Positions 24,801 through 31,755 of a stretch of 64,000 bases of DNA are shown piece by piece. The stretch's first letter is position 1. Each line of letters begins with the position of its first letter. The notes beneath the pieces are model-generated. The model did not search any database, had not been told where the DNA came from, and was given only the letters and a program-made list of their open reading frames with translations. The DNA is from Dendrophyllia cribrosa. Its lineage: Eukaryota; Cnidaria; Anthozoa; Scleractinia; Dendrophylliidae. The translations under genes and the position numbers were made by a program. Location of the stretch: the NCBI GenBank assembly GCA_024195265.1, contig JAJLRJ010000011.1, positions 26,622,792-26,686,791 of the forward strand, written 5' to 3'.

Positions 24801-27426
24801 AAGCAAATACATTTAGCGGGCGCCAAGCGCGGGAAAACGCGTGCGACCAAGTCACGGAATGTTTACGATTTACAAAAAAAAGTCCGGAAATTTTGATTGG
24901 AATGTAAATGGAAAGGGTATTTTGGTTTGCCCGATCGGAAAATTTCCAAAATCAACGGAACGTCTCGAGAGGTACGTCCAAAATTATCGACCGGAATATC
25001 CGAACGGTTTATGTCAGTTCCAGGCCCTGCGACAGTTTTGATCCATAAGCGTGGCTGGCTACTAAGCTCTGTTTTAGAGGGACACTAGCTGTCCCGGCTG
25101 AAATATCGTGTTTTCATGATTATGGCCAGGAGCTTTAAACTTACTTTATTTTGAAATTGGAATAAACCTTCACCAAAAGTGATAGAAGCAAAAAAATATG
25201 AACAAAATAGACAAAATAACGGCTAGAAAAGTCAAAATTTGATTTCTTGACCGCCTGTCAATAAATCAAATTTGATGAACTGTAATCCACTTCCATCCTT
25301 GCAATCCTACACTTTATCTTTAAGCTACTGCTTTTGTTTTGCTCAATAGAATCTTTTTATCCAACTAAGTTGTATATTTGGTGGCATTTGGCGATATAAC
25401 GTGGAAATAAGCTGAGCCAAACTTTGCTATTTCGGCGGGACAGTGTCCCTTTAACACTCGTACACTTCTGCTACAAAAATGTTTTTAATACGAAAGATGT
25501 TCCTTTAAAAATGTATACATACAAATAACATTTCAGGTTTAGAGCTTCGTTCCTTTTTGAAGATTGTATCCTTGAAACATCCATTTGTGGTCTACAGTGG
25601 ATTTCTTTTTTGAAAACAGATTCCCATTCTGGAGTTTTGCTTATCATTTATACAAACCGTGGACCAACCGGTTTTCCCGTGTAAATGGTAAACAGTATAC
25701 ACTCACAATTGGTCTATCACTTACCTCTCATTGGCTAAGAAAGTGGCGCGAGTTTTTTTTACCAATCACAAAGCGTAGTGATGCAAAACCAAAGCATGTA
25801 CAAATTACTATCGACACTCAATTGAAAACGGCTCCAATAGATTCATTTTGTTGTAACTTCTGTAGGTAACAAAAGAACTGAAGAATTTGAACAAAAAAGT
25901 TGTTGAATGTACGTGGGATGCTGAACAAAACCAGTGGAAATTCCTCAGAGTTAGAGAAGACAAGAGTTATCCTAACGGCTACAACACGGCAATGAGTAAG
26001 TCTGTCAGCTTTATCTTCCCAGTTATGCCCAAGATTGCACGCGAGTATTGTTTAACTAATGCTTAATATTTGACAGCGTTATTTATCATTTTTAAATTTC
26101 TTCATGAATTATACGTGTTATGGTGAACTTTTATAGATGAGGACACTTTGTGATCCCTATCATGGAGTAGCGTGTCGCCTCTCCCCGTAATTCATTTATG
26201 CGCAAAGCGTTAGCTTAAAGGCGAACCTGCGGTATAAAAAGGCAAAGCCTAGCCTGCGTAGCAGGCGTCGGGGAGAAGGGAACTGGGGAGAGAGGGAAAG
26301 GACGCCTGCAATAAAGACCCCCATTTGTTCATTTCTGCGGACGCTGGCGGCCGCAAATTCCGATTGGCTAATTCGCGCTGGGCGGTAAACAAAGTAAATT
26401 CCCGCGTGAAGTCATCTATGCGTAAAAGCGCGTGCCAGTTTCTGATTGGTGAACGTACTGACAGTTGACGTAATTTGATTACAAGCAAATCGGTGGGCGT
26501 AATGCGAATAGCCAGGTTCTTATAGCAGGCGTTCCTTCCCTTTTCCCCCTATCCTTTTTCGCGCCCCCTCCCCCCCTCCCCCCTCCCCCCCTCCCCCCTC
26601 CCCCCTCCCCCTCCCCCCTCCCCCTCCCCCCTCCCCCCTCCCCCTCCCCCCTCCCCCCTCCCCCTCCCCCCTCCCCCCTCCCCCCTCCCCCCTCCCCCCT
26701 CCCCGTCTACGCCTGCCACGCAGGCTAGGCAAAGCCCCACGCCGAATGTATTGCAAATGAGCAAGAGCAATAGATTTTGCTCATTTGCATGAGTTGGACA
26801 GTCCAGCCGCCTTTTATATCATTTGCTTTTATCGCGGGTTTGGCTTTGGCTTCAATAGAACACCATCTTAAAGCAGCTATGTCATGGTGATTTTGAGGTT
26901 TCGGGGTCAAACCTGCCCCAAATAAGAACTAAGTACCTTTGTCGTCCACAAAATGCTAATAGAACACTAAGACGAAGATATCTAGTAAAATTTCTTAGAG
27001 AAAATAAACCATAATCAGAGTTTATCGAGTTTTCCAAGACAGAAGCGATAAACTTGAGAAAATTATCCTAATGTTTTCAAGATGCAATCCATTTCCATCC
27101 TGGCTATCTGCAGCCCAAGACACTTATTTTACCTCTTACAGCACTAGTAGAATAATTTGAAACAAAACTGGACCATTAGTTTGGGGTTTCCGCTGATATA
27201 AAGATGTATTTTGGCTTTTTAAAGTGACACTAAAAATGGTGAAAGAGCCCCTTTAATTAGTCTGAGACGAGATGAATAACAGGGACTGTTTTCCCTTTCA
27301 GGTGTGTGCAAAAGCATAAAGCAGCCCGTGACAAAGAAATGGCTTTTGGAAGTCATAGAAAAATACCGCTATTCTTCAAAAAGTCACAGGGAGCCCAATG
27401 CACATTCTTCTAGTCATAGTGTGTAA
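7368..27426 (+). CDS. RNGTT: mRNA-capping enzyme (RNA triphosphatase and guanylyltransferase), complete, 18 coding exons
   Basis: Nuclear bifunctional enzyme that removes the gamma phosphate from nascent RNA polymerase II transcripts and then transfers GMP to the 5' end. Coding exons: 7368-7422, 9128-9237, 9720-9823, 12523-12611, 13316-13391, 14089-14119, 14521-14739, 15146-15246, 15614-15715, 16174-16309, 16817-16888, 18451-18531, 19118-19201, 21879-21947, 23056-23156, 24131-24197, 25866-25995, 27302-27426. They sum to 1752 nt (583 codons plus stop) with no phase conflict; the human protein has 597 residues. The N-terminal cysteine-phosphatase-type domain has [10 protein letters not shown] at about residues 122-131 (Cys123, Arg129). 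The C-terminal nucleotidyltransferase has KADG (Lys291), LIDRD (309-313), LLDGE (338-342), DGLIF (434-438), LKWKP (454-458) and REDKSYPN (529-536). The start ATG is followed by [10 protein letters not shown], the conserved N terminus. No exon is broken. Homology was judged by eye against the known family. Confidence 0.97.
7423..8357. other. RNGTT intron 1, unannotated part
   Basis: AT-rich intron. Short open frames on both strands show no conserved motif. Nothing else seen. Confidence 0.5.
8358..8994. mobile_element. Possible Tc1/mariner-type MITE in intron 1
   Basis: Left TACAGTCGAACACC and right GGAGTTTAACTGTA are imperfect inverse copies bounded by TA. Subterminal GTGTCTGTA motifs recur at the right end. 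Related ends occur at 9600-9635 and 9998-10030. Confidence 0.5.
9128..9237 (+). CDS. RNGTT: RNGTT exon 2
   Basis: Acceptor TTTTCAG, donor GTAAGA. Encodes the LGPRYDDD...NRF stretch of the triphosphatase domain. It joins exon 1 in a split Asp codon and ends in phase 0. Confidence 0.95.
9238..9719. other. RNGTT intron 2
   Basis: Holds a poly-G run (about 9320-9340) in a G-rich patch and, at 9596-9635, a right end like that of the 8358-8994 element. Confidence 0.5.
9720..9823 (+). CDS. RNGTT: RNGTT exon 3
   Basis: Acceptor CTTTCAG. Encodes the conserved [13 protein letters not shown] strand of the phosphatase fold and ends within a Gly codon (TGT GAG GG). Donor GTCAGT is weaker than the others but is the only one that keeps the frame into exon 4. 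Confidence 0.92.
9824..10707. other. RNGTT intron 3, left part
   Basis: A very AT-rich ATTAATATTTATTA cluster (9845-9950), then TACAGTGAAACCCCAATATT at 9997, a typical TIR-like start of a dispersed element whose other end I cannot place. No exon. Confidence 0.4.
10708..11959. mobile_element. Non-autonomous TIR element, 1.25 kb, TTAA-bounded
   Basis: TTAAGGTGGCTCCATATAGT at 10708 is repeated inverted at 11939-11959. No transposase is seen. It carries the dispersed repeat at 10985-11270. A solitary left end occurs at 60412. Confidence 0.75.
10985..11270 (+). repeat. Dispersed repeat, possible SINE-like family, copy 1
   Basis: Contains CTTAACCCGGTT, GGATGGGATGCTAGTCCATC, TTTATACACCTGGGTGGAGA and AAAGTTTCTTGTC in the same order as 21585-21780. 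Unit partly doubled (two GATGGGAT..TAGTCC/TGGTCC blocks). Class not proven. Confidence 0.6.
12523..12611 (+). CDS. RNGTT: RNGTT exon 4
   Basis: Acceptor TTGGCAG, donor GTATGT. Encodes HGEAPTR...[13 protein letters not shown], the helix that leads into the P-loop. Its 3' half and donor are duplicated just downstream in the intron (see 12627-12690). Confidence 0.95.
12627..12690 (+). repeat. Partial tandem copy of RNGTT exon 4 with its donor
   Basis: TTTTTATCAACATG..ACCATTACTTCAGCC and ACCCTGGAGAACTGATA followed by GGTATGTG repeat the last part of exon 4 about 76 bp downstream, with a small deletion and no acceptor. Probably non-functional. Confidence 0.9.
12691..13315. other. RNGTT intron 4, remainder
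   Basis: No gene. Short local repeats such as TTAGCACTTGT (12719, 12744) and CTCAGTATGTCAT-like copies (13155, 13198). Confidence 0.5.
13316..13391 (+). CDS. RNGTT: RNGTT exon 5 (triphosphatase active site)
   Basis: Encodes [14 protein letters not shown], the HCxxGxxR(S/T) phosphatase loop with nucleophile Cys and phosphate-binding Arg both intact. Acceptor ATCTCAG, donor GTAAGT. Confidence 0.97.
13600..14040. repeat. Dispersed repeat related to the right flank of the 79-bp satellite
   Basis: AGACAACAGAAAACAAAAAT..AAACTGGT..ACCAAAGAAA and TAATAGAACAG match 57690-57805 in the same order. Suggests an element whose flank also borders the satellite array in DGKQ. Confidence 0.55.
14089..14119 (+). 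CDS. RNGTT: RNGTT exon 6
   Basis: A 31-nt micro-exon encoding [11 protein letters not shown]. Acceptor CTTTACAG, donor GTTTGT. Its size and phase are confirmed by the split Ser codon with exon 5 and by continuity into RPPGIYK of exon 7. Confidence 0.93.
14120..14520. other. RNGTT intron 6
   Basis: A 22-bp tandem copy (TTTTACTTCCAATATCAAAA, 14138-14177); otherwise nothing recognised. Confidence 0.5.
14521..14739 (+). CDS. RNGTT: RNGTT exon 7
   Basis: Encodes [20 protein letters not shown], closing the triphosphatase domain, then the LPDWC motif and an acidic, low-complexity interdomain linker. 73 codons, phase 0 at both ends. Donor GTGAGC. Confidence 0.95.
14765..15010. repeat. Possible MITE in RNGTT intron 7
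   Basis: CACTGGCCAAACGGAGATGC at the left and CTGGCCAACCAATGCAAA at the right are weak inverse copies around many TTGCATTT-like words. Low certainty. Confidence 0.35.
15146..15246 (+). CDS. RNGTT: RNGTT exon 8
   Basis: Start of the guanylyltransferase domain; encodes [14 protein letters not shown]...CQRMCSWE. The acceptor is TTATAG and the donor GTACAA. Confidence 0.92.
15614..15715 (+). CDS. RNGTT: RNGTT exon 9 (guanylyltransferase lysine)
   Basis: Encodes [11 protein letters not shown]...[10 protein letters not shown]. The KADG motif I carries the lysine that forms the GMP-enzyme intermediate. Acceptor CTTGCAG, donor GTAAAT. Confidence 0.97.
16174..16309 (+). CDS. RNGTT: RNGTT exon 10
   Basis: Encodes YMMLIL...[12 protein letters not shown] (motif III) and ends in TLLDG, the first half of motif IIIa. 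Donor GTAAGT. The last part of the exon plus the donor is repeated twice more in the following intron. Confidence 0.95.
16310..16700 (+). repeat. Two extra copies of RNGTT exon 10 end plus donor, with C-rich spacers
   Basis: AACTCCCAAGAGAGCATGTC..GACACATTATTAGATGGGGTAAGT of exon 10 recurs at about 16398-16450 and, with changes (GCTGGGATAAGT), at 16556-16610. Each copy is followed by C runs of 15-22. The second copy keeps a perfect donor. Confidence 0.93.
16817..16888 (+). CDS. RNGTT: RNGTT exon 11
   Basis: Encodes EMVLDKEND...[12 protein letters not shown], completing motif IIIa. 24 codons, phase 0 at both ends; acceptor CCAAAG is purine-rich, but the donor GTAAGT is strong. Confidence 0.94.
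17347..17738. mobile_element. TTAA-type MITE, family B, copy 1 (intron 11)
   Basis: Starts TTAAAGGGACACTGTCACCT and ends ATGACAATGCCCCTTGAA. Same family, opposite orientation, at 26868-27256 (shared TGGTCCAGTTTTGTT and CCAGGATGGAAATGGATTGC). Confidence 0.75.
17776..18137. mobile_element. MITE with 30-bp TIR in intron 11
   Basis: TTAGGTTATGTCTACACTAT at the left is inverted at 18108-18137 (ATAGTGTAGACATAGCCTAA). Non-coding. Confidence 0.8.
18185..18415. mobile_element. CCAAT-rich MITE, copy 1 (intron 11)
   Basis: Contains CTGGCCAATCACAAC, CCAATGAACCAATCAGAA and TTCTGATTGGTTGAGAAAGT near an AATTGAAAA end. Related copies: 24700-24865, 25690-25850, 34290-34470. Confidence 0.65.
18451..18531 (+). 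CDS. RNGTT: RNGTT exon 12
   Basis: Encodes [20 protein letters not shown], a helical part of the nucleotidyltransferase domain. 27 codons, phase 0. Acceptor CGTACAG, donor GTGAGT. Confidence 0.9.
18532..19117. other. RNGTT intron 12
   Basis: Contains an imperfect inverted pair: GCAAGGCTGATTAAAC (18714) and GTTTGATCAGCCTTGC (18796), likely a small hairpin repeat. No exon. Confidence 0.4.
19118..19201 (+). CDS. RNGTT: RNGTT exon 13
   Basis: Encodes [20 protein letters not shown], matching the conserved PFSVRxKxFF stretch of the family. 28 codons. Donor GTTAGT. Confidence 0.93.
19700..20080. repeat. Nested repeat rich in GGTTGAAACGG-like words
   Basis: GGTCGTGTTCTGTAGGGATG at the left and CGCAATAGAACACGCCCTTA at the right are inverse-like. 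Inside, AACCGTTTCAACC and ATGGTTGATCAACCAAACCA form several short palindromes. Confidence 0.5.
20197..20374. repeat. Foldback element, arms about 75 bp
   Basis: AACAATTGGTTCATGCTTTA, TGCACTATCGAGTTAT and GCACGTGGGAAGTTTGGAGA recur inverted on the right arm. The loop is about 40 bp. Design resembles 33182-33487. Confidence 0.85.
20781..21194. mobile_element. Hairpin MITE with about 200-bp arms (intron 13)
   Basis: AATAGACCAATATCACGCTG at 20781 is inverted at 21174-21194; homology runs through most of both arms and meets at GACGGGCATAGATTGCCCGTC near 20972. Arms have diverged. Confidence 0.85.
21199..21553. mobile_element. MITE with about 28-bp TIR (intron 13)
   Basis: CATAGACCTTATTCATAAAT..GGCGGCC and GGCCGCCATGTATGAATAAG.. 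are inverse. The internal CGCAGCTCTTACAAGGTCTT block recurs inverted at 22750-22905 in intron 14. Confidence 0.75.
21585..21780 (+). repeat. Dispersed repeat, possible SINE-like family, copy 2
   Basis: Same block order as 10985-11270 (TTTAACCCGGTT, GATGGGATGCTAGTCCATC, TACACCTGAGTAGAGAGAGA), diverged. Confidence 0.6.
21800..21850 (+). repeat. (CAT)n trinucleotide run next to exon 14 acceptor
   Basis: About 16 ATC/CAT triplets with few interruptions, ending about 25 bp before the AG of exon 14, so its length could shift the branch-point distance. Confidence 0.9.
21879..21947 (+). CDS. RNGTT: RNGTT exon 14
   Basis: Encodes [15 protein letters not shown] with guanylyltransferase motif IV (DGLIF). 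23 codons. A (CAT)n run ends about 25 bp before the acceptor CCCGCAG. Confidence 0.95.
22740..22910 (-). repeat. Inverted copy of the 21199-21553 MITE interior
   Basis: CCACGCAGCTCTTTACAACC, TCTAATTTCATTGGACCTGG and GAAGACCTTGTAAGAGCTGC match 21290-21435 in reverse. The termini are not found. Confidence 0.7.
23056..23156 (+). CDS. RNGTT: RNGTT exon 15
   Basis: Encodes [14 protein letters not shown] (motif V, LKWKP) and [10 protein letters not shown], leading into the OB fold. Acceptor ATTTTAG, donor GTAAGT. Confidence 0.95.
23217..23363. mobile_element. Palindromic MITE, 147 bp (intron 15)
   Basis: GGCCCCTGTTGTTCAAAAGG, TGGATAGCGCTATCCA and TAAATCACTATC mirror the right half. Nearly the whole element is one hairpin. 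Confidence 0.9.
23370..24130. other. RNGTT intron 15, remainder
   Basis: No gene or clear repeat boundary. 23815-23890 holds an inverse-like pair, GGCCGCCATGTTTGTGCCCC and GGGGCACAAAGATGGCTG. Confidence 0.4.
24131..24197 (+). CDS. RNGTT: RNGTT exon 16
   Basis: Encodes [18 protein letters not shown] of the OB fold. Acceptor TATTGCAG, donor GTTTGT; split Gly codon with exon 15. Confidence 0.94.
24700..24865. mobile_element. CCAAT-rich MITE, copy 2 (intron 16)
   Basis: Shares CTGGGCAATCACAAGAG, AATCCAATGAACCAATCAGA and the GGGAAAACGCGTGCGA stretch with 18185-18415. Confidence 0.6.
25073..25454. mobile_element. TTAA-type MITE, family C, copy 2 (intron 16)
   Basis: Right end GGGACAGTGTCCCTTTAA, left end TTAGAGGGACACTAGCTGTC. 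Uninterrupted and opposite in orientation to the copy in intron 13, which makes the insertion there visible. Confidence 0.8.
25690..25850. mobile_element. CCAAT-rich MITE, copy 3, partial (intron 16)
   Basis: CTCATTGGCTAAGAAAGTGG, ACCAATCACAAAGCG and ACTCAATTGAAAACGGCTCC match the right part of the family. It ends about 20 bp before exon 17. Confidence 0.6.
25866..25995 (+). CDS. RNGTT: RNGTT exon 17
   Basis: Encodes [15 protein letters not shown] and [16 protein letters not shown], which contains motif VI (RxDK...PN), needed for the lysine-GMP step. Donor GTAAGT. Confidence 0.95.
26137..26180 (+). repeat. Single monomer of the 3527-4190 minisatellite
   Basis: GAGGACACTTTGTGATCCCT..ATGGAGTAGCGTG is one unit of the array 22 kb to the left, in RNGTT intron 17. 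Confidence 0.85.
26241..26738. mobile_element. MITE containing a C-rich minisatellite (intron 17)
   Basis: GGCAAAGCCTAGCCTGCGTA and CCACGCAGGCTAGGCAAAGC are the outer inverse ends. Inside, 26567-26705 is (CCCCCCTCCCCCT)n, about 140 bp with G only on the other strand. Confidence 0.75.
26868..27256. mobile_element. TTAA-type MITE, family B, copy 2 (intron 17)
   Basis: Reverse strand begins TTAAAGGGGCTCTTTCACCA and follows 17347-17738 closely. TTAA at both ends. It lies about 45 bp before exon 18. Confidence 0.75.
27302..27426 (+). CDS. RNGTT: RNGTT exon 18 with stop codon
   Basis: Encodes [20 protein letters not shown] and a Ser/His-rich tail ending in TAA at 27424-27426. It lacks the longer Pro-rich tail of the vertebrate protein. 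I see no canonical AATAAA in the next 250 bp, so the poly(A) site is undefined. Confidence 0.93.
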
Positions 27427-27689
27427 ATACAGTATATTTAAGAGCAGGAAACCCAATGTTGTGTCCACGAGTCAGACAGTATAAATACAATATAGAGGAG
27501 AACAGTTTGTTGGAATAGAAGGACTTCATCTATAACAGAGAAAACATTGATAAAATGAGTGTTTTGAGAGCGTTGTACATCTATGTAACGTAGATTTAAA
27601 GACTTGCAGCGTGTAAATTGGAGAACTCTCGGTTTAATAGTTAAAAGTAAATATCATATCCCTTCGTATGTCTCATCCAACTGGTAAGA

Positions 27690-28290
27690 AAAGAACCGAC
27701 GATTTACCCGATGATGTCTTCGGGAGAAACCGAGTGTCACCGACTGGGTTCACGAAGGTGAAAATGCATCCGTGAAAACCGATTACAGTCGATTGGGCAT
27801 ACCGATGATGGTGAATACAGTCGACTGGGTTGGCGATGACGACGTTGGCTTCGTGAAAAACCGAAAACAAAGAACGAATAGATAAAAAAAAAATACCGAT
27901 GATGGTGAATACAGTCGACTGGGATTGCCGATGACGACGTTGGCTTCGTGAAAAACCGAAAACAAAGAACGAATAGATCCGACTGGGTTTGCGAAGATTA
28001 TAGTGTTGTCTTCGTAAGAAACCGAAGACAACCAACAGGGTTTTCAGAGGATGGCATGGCCTGTTATCGACTTGGCTTATAGATGATGATGTCTTCGTGA
28101 GATTCCAAGCTTAACCGATGTTGGGTTACCGAAGATTGGGTTGTTTCGATTCGTAAGACGTATTTCACTGACTGGGTGACTTCGTGAGATGCCGAACGCA
28201 ACCGACGCGAGTTACCGAAGATTGCATTGTTTCTATTTGCATGACTGATTTCAACCGACTGGCGAGAAACTGAATACAGCAAACTCCGTT
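27690..28290 (+). repeat. Degenerate minisatellite downstream of RNGTT
   Basis: Words CCGATGATG, TTCGTGAGAAACCGAA and CGACTGGGTT recur every 50-60 bp; 27795-27868 and 27895-27977 are almost identical. The long reverse-strand frames here follow from this repetition. Confidence 0.8.
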
Positions 28291-29030
28291 TAACGAAAAT
28301 AAATAACTGTGTATTCGTAGATGCGGGGGGCGTTGCGAGTTGTCCCCTATATAAGCTATACAGGTGTGTCCGGCCCCAATGGGTATATGGGGGTGGGGGG
28401 TTCTCCCTCTCCCCTTTATAAGCTATACGGTTGTGTCCGGACCCAATGGGTATACAACTGACTGGGTTGACCATAGATTGTACCAGTAGTGGCTTAAGCA
28501 CCCTCCGAGGGGTGGAGGGGGGCACGGGGGCTTCATCCCCCCCTCCCCCCACCAAAGAAACTTTTAATGAGTACCCCTGCCGAGGGGGGGAGGTAAAGCC
28601 AGCACATTTTTTAAAGTTGACCGCCTTGCTTTATATTTTACCTTATTTACCATTTTCATGATTGTTTCTTGATGTTGGGGAGGCCATTGTTTATTACCTA
28701 TTGTGTGGTGATGTGGGTAAGGTTCATCCTCTTTTCAATCTTTTGTTTTTTATCGCAAGCTTAGCATCACGATTCTTCTTACCTTTTGTGCCTATTCTAG
28801 ATCTAATCTAGAGTAGAGTTGATAACTTTTAGACACGATAGAAAATGCAATTATAAATACCGTGGCGGAAATTCCGCGCCGCGCCTAGGAAATTGATGTA
28901 TATAGCGAAGACCGCAAGCCACATGCACATTATCTACGATTTGCAAGCGTTTAGCGCATCAGCTTTGTAATTTTTTTTTTCCAATATTACCCCCACTACA
29001 GGGAACGCGACGGTCTCTAGGCAATAAAGA
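28291..29030. other. Intergenic, no gene recognised
   Basis: Contains a doubled TATAAGCTATACAGGTGTGTC..CCCAATGGGTATA block (28350-28395 and 28418-28455). G- and C-rich patches follow. Confidence 0.4.
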
Positions 29031-29160
29031 CCCAGTTACCGATAATGAGTTGTTGTGTATTTATATAAACTACCTTAATGCCTTTTAATTTCGGAGGATT
29101 TTTAGTAAGCGAAAATTGCCGATAATTGACAATTATCGGCGATTTTCGCTGTAACTGGGC
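29031..29160. mobile_element. Small palindromic element
   Basis: CCCAGTTAC..GTAACTGGG ends. At 29108-29150 lies a near-perfect 43-bp palindrome centred on GATAATTGACAATTATC. Confidence 0.7.
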
Positions 29161-29444
29161 CGGCTTAATTTTCACGGATAAAATTTTCTCGATATTCAAC
29201 TAGTCATGTACAAAAAAAAGTCATAGTAGATACATTAAAAAATGTTGAAGACTTTTTAAGGCCGGAACTCTTTGAAGACTTCTTTGAACATTATTTGTAC
29301 TTGGGTGTGTGCTATGATTAAATGTTTTTGTTTCTAGTTCTCAAAACCTATGTCCTTTTAAAATCTTCCTGTTTAATATTGTTATTAAAACGATAGAGTT
29401 GTGTTTAATTGTCGACCTTTTACACCCAGACTCAATTCTGGAGA

Positions 29445-29830
29445 CATATGGTGTAGTTCTAACTTTTGTGTCTTTCGACAAAATCCTATGGTGTGACCAT
29501 TCAAATGAAACCTCTTTAGCAGTACTTTTGCATGGTACCATTTGTTCTAACTTTTGTGTCTTTCGACAAAATCCTATGGTGTGACCATTCAAATGAAACC
29601 TCTTCCCTGAGCAGTACTTTTGCATGGTACCATTTGTTCTGACTTTTGAGTCTGTTGATGAAATCCTATGGTGTGACCATTCAAATGAAACCTCTTCAGC
29701 AGTACTTTTGCATTGTACCATTTGTTCTAACTTTTGAGTCTATTGATGAAATCCTATGGTGTGACCATTCAAATGAAACCTCTTCTAATCAGCAGTACTT
29801 TTGCATGGTACCATTTGTTTTTCAATATTT
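29445..29830 (-). repeat. 88-bp repeat array, four units, inverted relative to the right-hand arrays
   Basis: Reverse strand units: CATTTGAATGGTCACACCAT, AGGATTTCATCAACAGACTC, AAAGTTAGAACAAATGGTAC, CATGCAAAAGTACTGC. One unit has a 4-6 bp insertion. Followed by the conserved AAAATTCCAGAAAAATCCCA flank on the reverse strand. Confidence 0.9.
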
Positions 29831-29939
29831 TACAAAATGAAATTTGGGATTTTTCTGGAATTTCGATTTTTGGTACCCATGGGAGTTAGAAATGACCAAA
29901 AGTAGGGTAGGCTACATGGTATCGACCCTCGTTTATTAT

Positions 29940-30340
29940 AAATGGTACCTTTGCATTTCCTTTCTTCCGTAGACTGCGAGTTGTCTCTCTTTTTCTCTAA
30001 AACTTCGTGGAGACGAACGCGATTATGAGCTCGAAACTTCTATCGCCGGTGATAGTTGATGAGGGCAAAGCCCGAATCAAGTATCACGCGATAGAAATCT
30101 AGAGCGAATAATCTGATTGTTTTAGTATAAATCTACTCGACGTTCAAAACTTAACAACAAATACTCTTCATAGACACTTCGAAAACGCGAAGAAGCGGCC
30201 GCCGTTAGGCTACTCACTTTATACAAAAGACTAGATAGTGAGTAGCGTAGCCAATTTAAGAGAACAGCATTCGTGATAGAACGCTAGTATATAGATTTAT
30301 ACTAAATATGTATAGCTGAACCTAGTAAATGGCCTAACTC
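29940..30340. other. Intergenic repeats with short palindromes
   Basis: TTCTATCGCCGGTGATAG..CTATCACGCGATAGAA-type arms near 30035-30100 and GGCTACTCACT..AGTGAGTAGCG at 30205-30250. No gene seen. Confidence 0.4.
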
Positions 30341-30346
30341 GCCACA

Positions 30347-30417
30347 CGAGTCTGTCGTAGCTCAGTGGTTAGAGCATCCGACCGGTGTGCAGAAGATCAT
30401 AGGTTCAATTGGACTCG
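30347..30417 (+). repeat. tRNA-like element (pseudo-tRNA or SINE head)
   Basis: CGAGTC and GACTCG pair as an acceptor stem. TAGCTCAGTGGTTAGAGC is a good A box and D arm, and GGTTCAATT is a B-box remnant, but half of the T-arm stem is missing and the anticodon loop lacks the usual T33. Not a working tRNA. Confidence 0.7.
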
Positions 30418-30419
30418 TT

Positions 30420-31365
30420 TTTTTATGGTCCACGCTCGTGACAAGTTGACCATTACATATTTCTAAAAAAAAGAGTGTTTGTAGAACTGAAATAATAAAT
30501 ATGTCAAGTTTTTAAGTCAATCAAAATTCAAACACCAAATCAAAGAATTACTCCCAGAAATCTTCGGAAGCCGACGACTATAATAAAGTCAATTCATAAC
30601 TCTGCAGACAAACTTCTGTTTAAATAGTTATCTTCATTGAAAACTTAATTACCTGAACTGAAGTGTATAATGTTCCTCCGCCCCGAATCGCACTTTTAGC
30701 TAGTTTGAGTGTGGCAAATATTGCTAATATTGTTTCTTTTTCTTAAATAAAATTGCTGTTGTTGTTATGGTAACTTATTCTCACGGCGCCCTTACGGTCA
30801 ATCAACCCCCCCCCCCCCCCCCCCCCCCCCCCGTGTCTCAACCTCGCCCCCAGGCCCTTCTCTTCCAAAATGGCGTGCTAGGAAACTACTGGACTCCACC
30901 GCGGTCAAACGTCCGAGGCGTTTTTCGTTGCATTTAGTGAGATTTTATTTAATATTAAATGGAAATATGGGCAAGGATATATAAAAAAAATTAGTTTACG
31001 TTACTATCTATTTATTTTTCTCAAAATTATGAGCTTTTTTCCGTTGAAAACTGACCAAAACTCTTTGCGCCTGATCAAAATTATGTTGGCAAATGGCGTC
31101 GACAATTCTGCAGTTTACAGTTTTTAAACGCTGAGAACGTTTTGGCAAACTTTCAAAATGTTTGGTAAATTGACGGTGTATTGGCAATGTATTAAACTTC
31201 AAACAGTGAAAATGACAACCTTAACTTTTAAGTAATTTGCTTAACTTTTGCAAATTTCTCTCGTTTGACCACGGTTAACCCCTGGACAAGCCTGCCAAAA
31301 TAATTGTCAGGTGACACGGTGAAATGGCGTTTTTAGAGGTTATTTCCAGCGATATGCAGTCGTGT
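30420..31365. other. Intergenic, no gene
   Basis: A run of about 27 C at 30807-30832. Otherwise AT-rich, without conserved frames. Confidence 0.5.
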
Positions 31366-31755
31366 CACAGGGAGCAGAGGAGCCAAATTTGACCTAATAC
31401 GCGTTCGATCTTTGAGCTTTATACGTGCGCTGTGTCTTGCGTTATTCGATCTGTTGTTTTCGAGTTTTTCCCCCAGCGGGACCCCAAGCGTAATCGGCGC
31501 TTTCCGGAAAGCGTAATCGGTGCTTTCCGGAAAGCGTAAGCTTTCCGAGCGAGGCACGAAGTGCCGAGAAGAAAAAGAGACGTCTCTCTTATTGCTGCGT
31601 AACGATCTTGTGGCGCCCACAGTCAGCAATATGCGGTTACCTAACGGAAAGCTCCGATTACGCTTGGGGTCCCGCTGGGGCGAAAAACAAACTCGTAAAC
31701 AACAGATCGAAGATCGAACGCATAAAAGTCAAATTTGGCTCCTCTGCTCCCTGTG
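31366..31755. mobile_element. hAT-type MITE with target duplication
   Basis: Ends CACAGGGAGCAGAGGAGCC and its inverse, long arms extending to CCAAGCGTAATCGG. GTCGTGT on both sides (31359-31365, 31756-31762), with an eighth base differing, gives the 7-8 bp duplication expected of hAT. Confidence 0.85.

Noticed and set aside
26520..26770. Gly/Arg-rich reverse frames
   Set aside because: Translations of the C-rich minisatellite; no support as protein.
27673..28035. Two overlapping reverse frames of 82-120 residues
   Set aside because: Same minisatellite read in two frames; both stay open because of the repetition.
28064..28555. 163-residue reverse frame downstream of RNGTT
   Set aside because: Covers a degenerate minisatellite and G/C patches; composition is repeat-driven.
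29341..29721. 126-residue reverse frame with repeated YCSGKRFHLNGH-like text
   Set aside because: It is the 88-bp repeat translated; repeats change frame every unit and no start or domain is present.
30347..30417. Functional tRNA gene
   Set aside because: T-arm stem half missing, no T33, and B box altered; kept only as a tRNA-like repeat.
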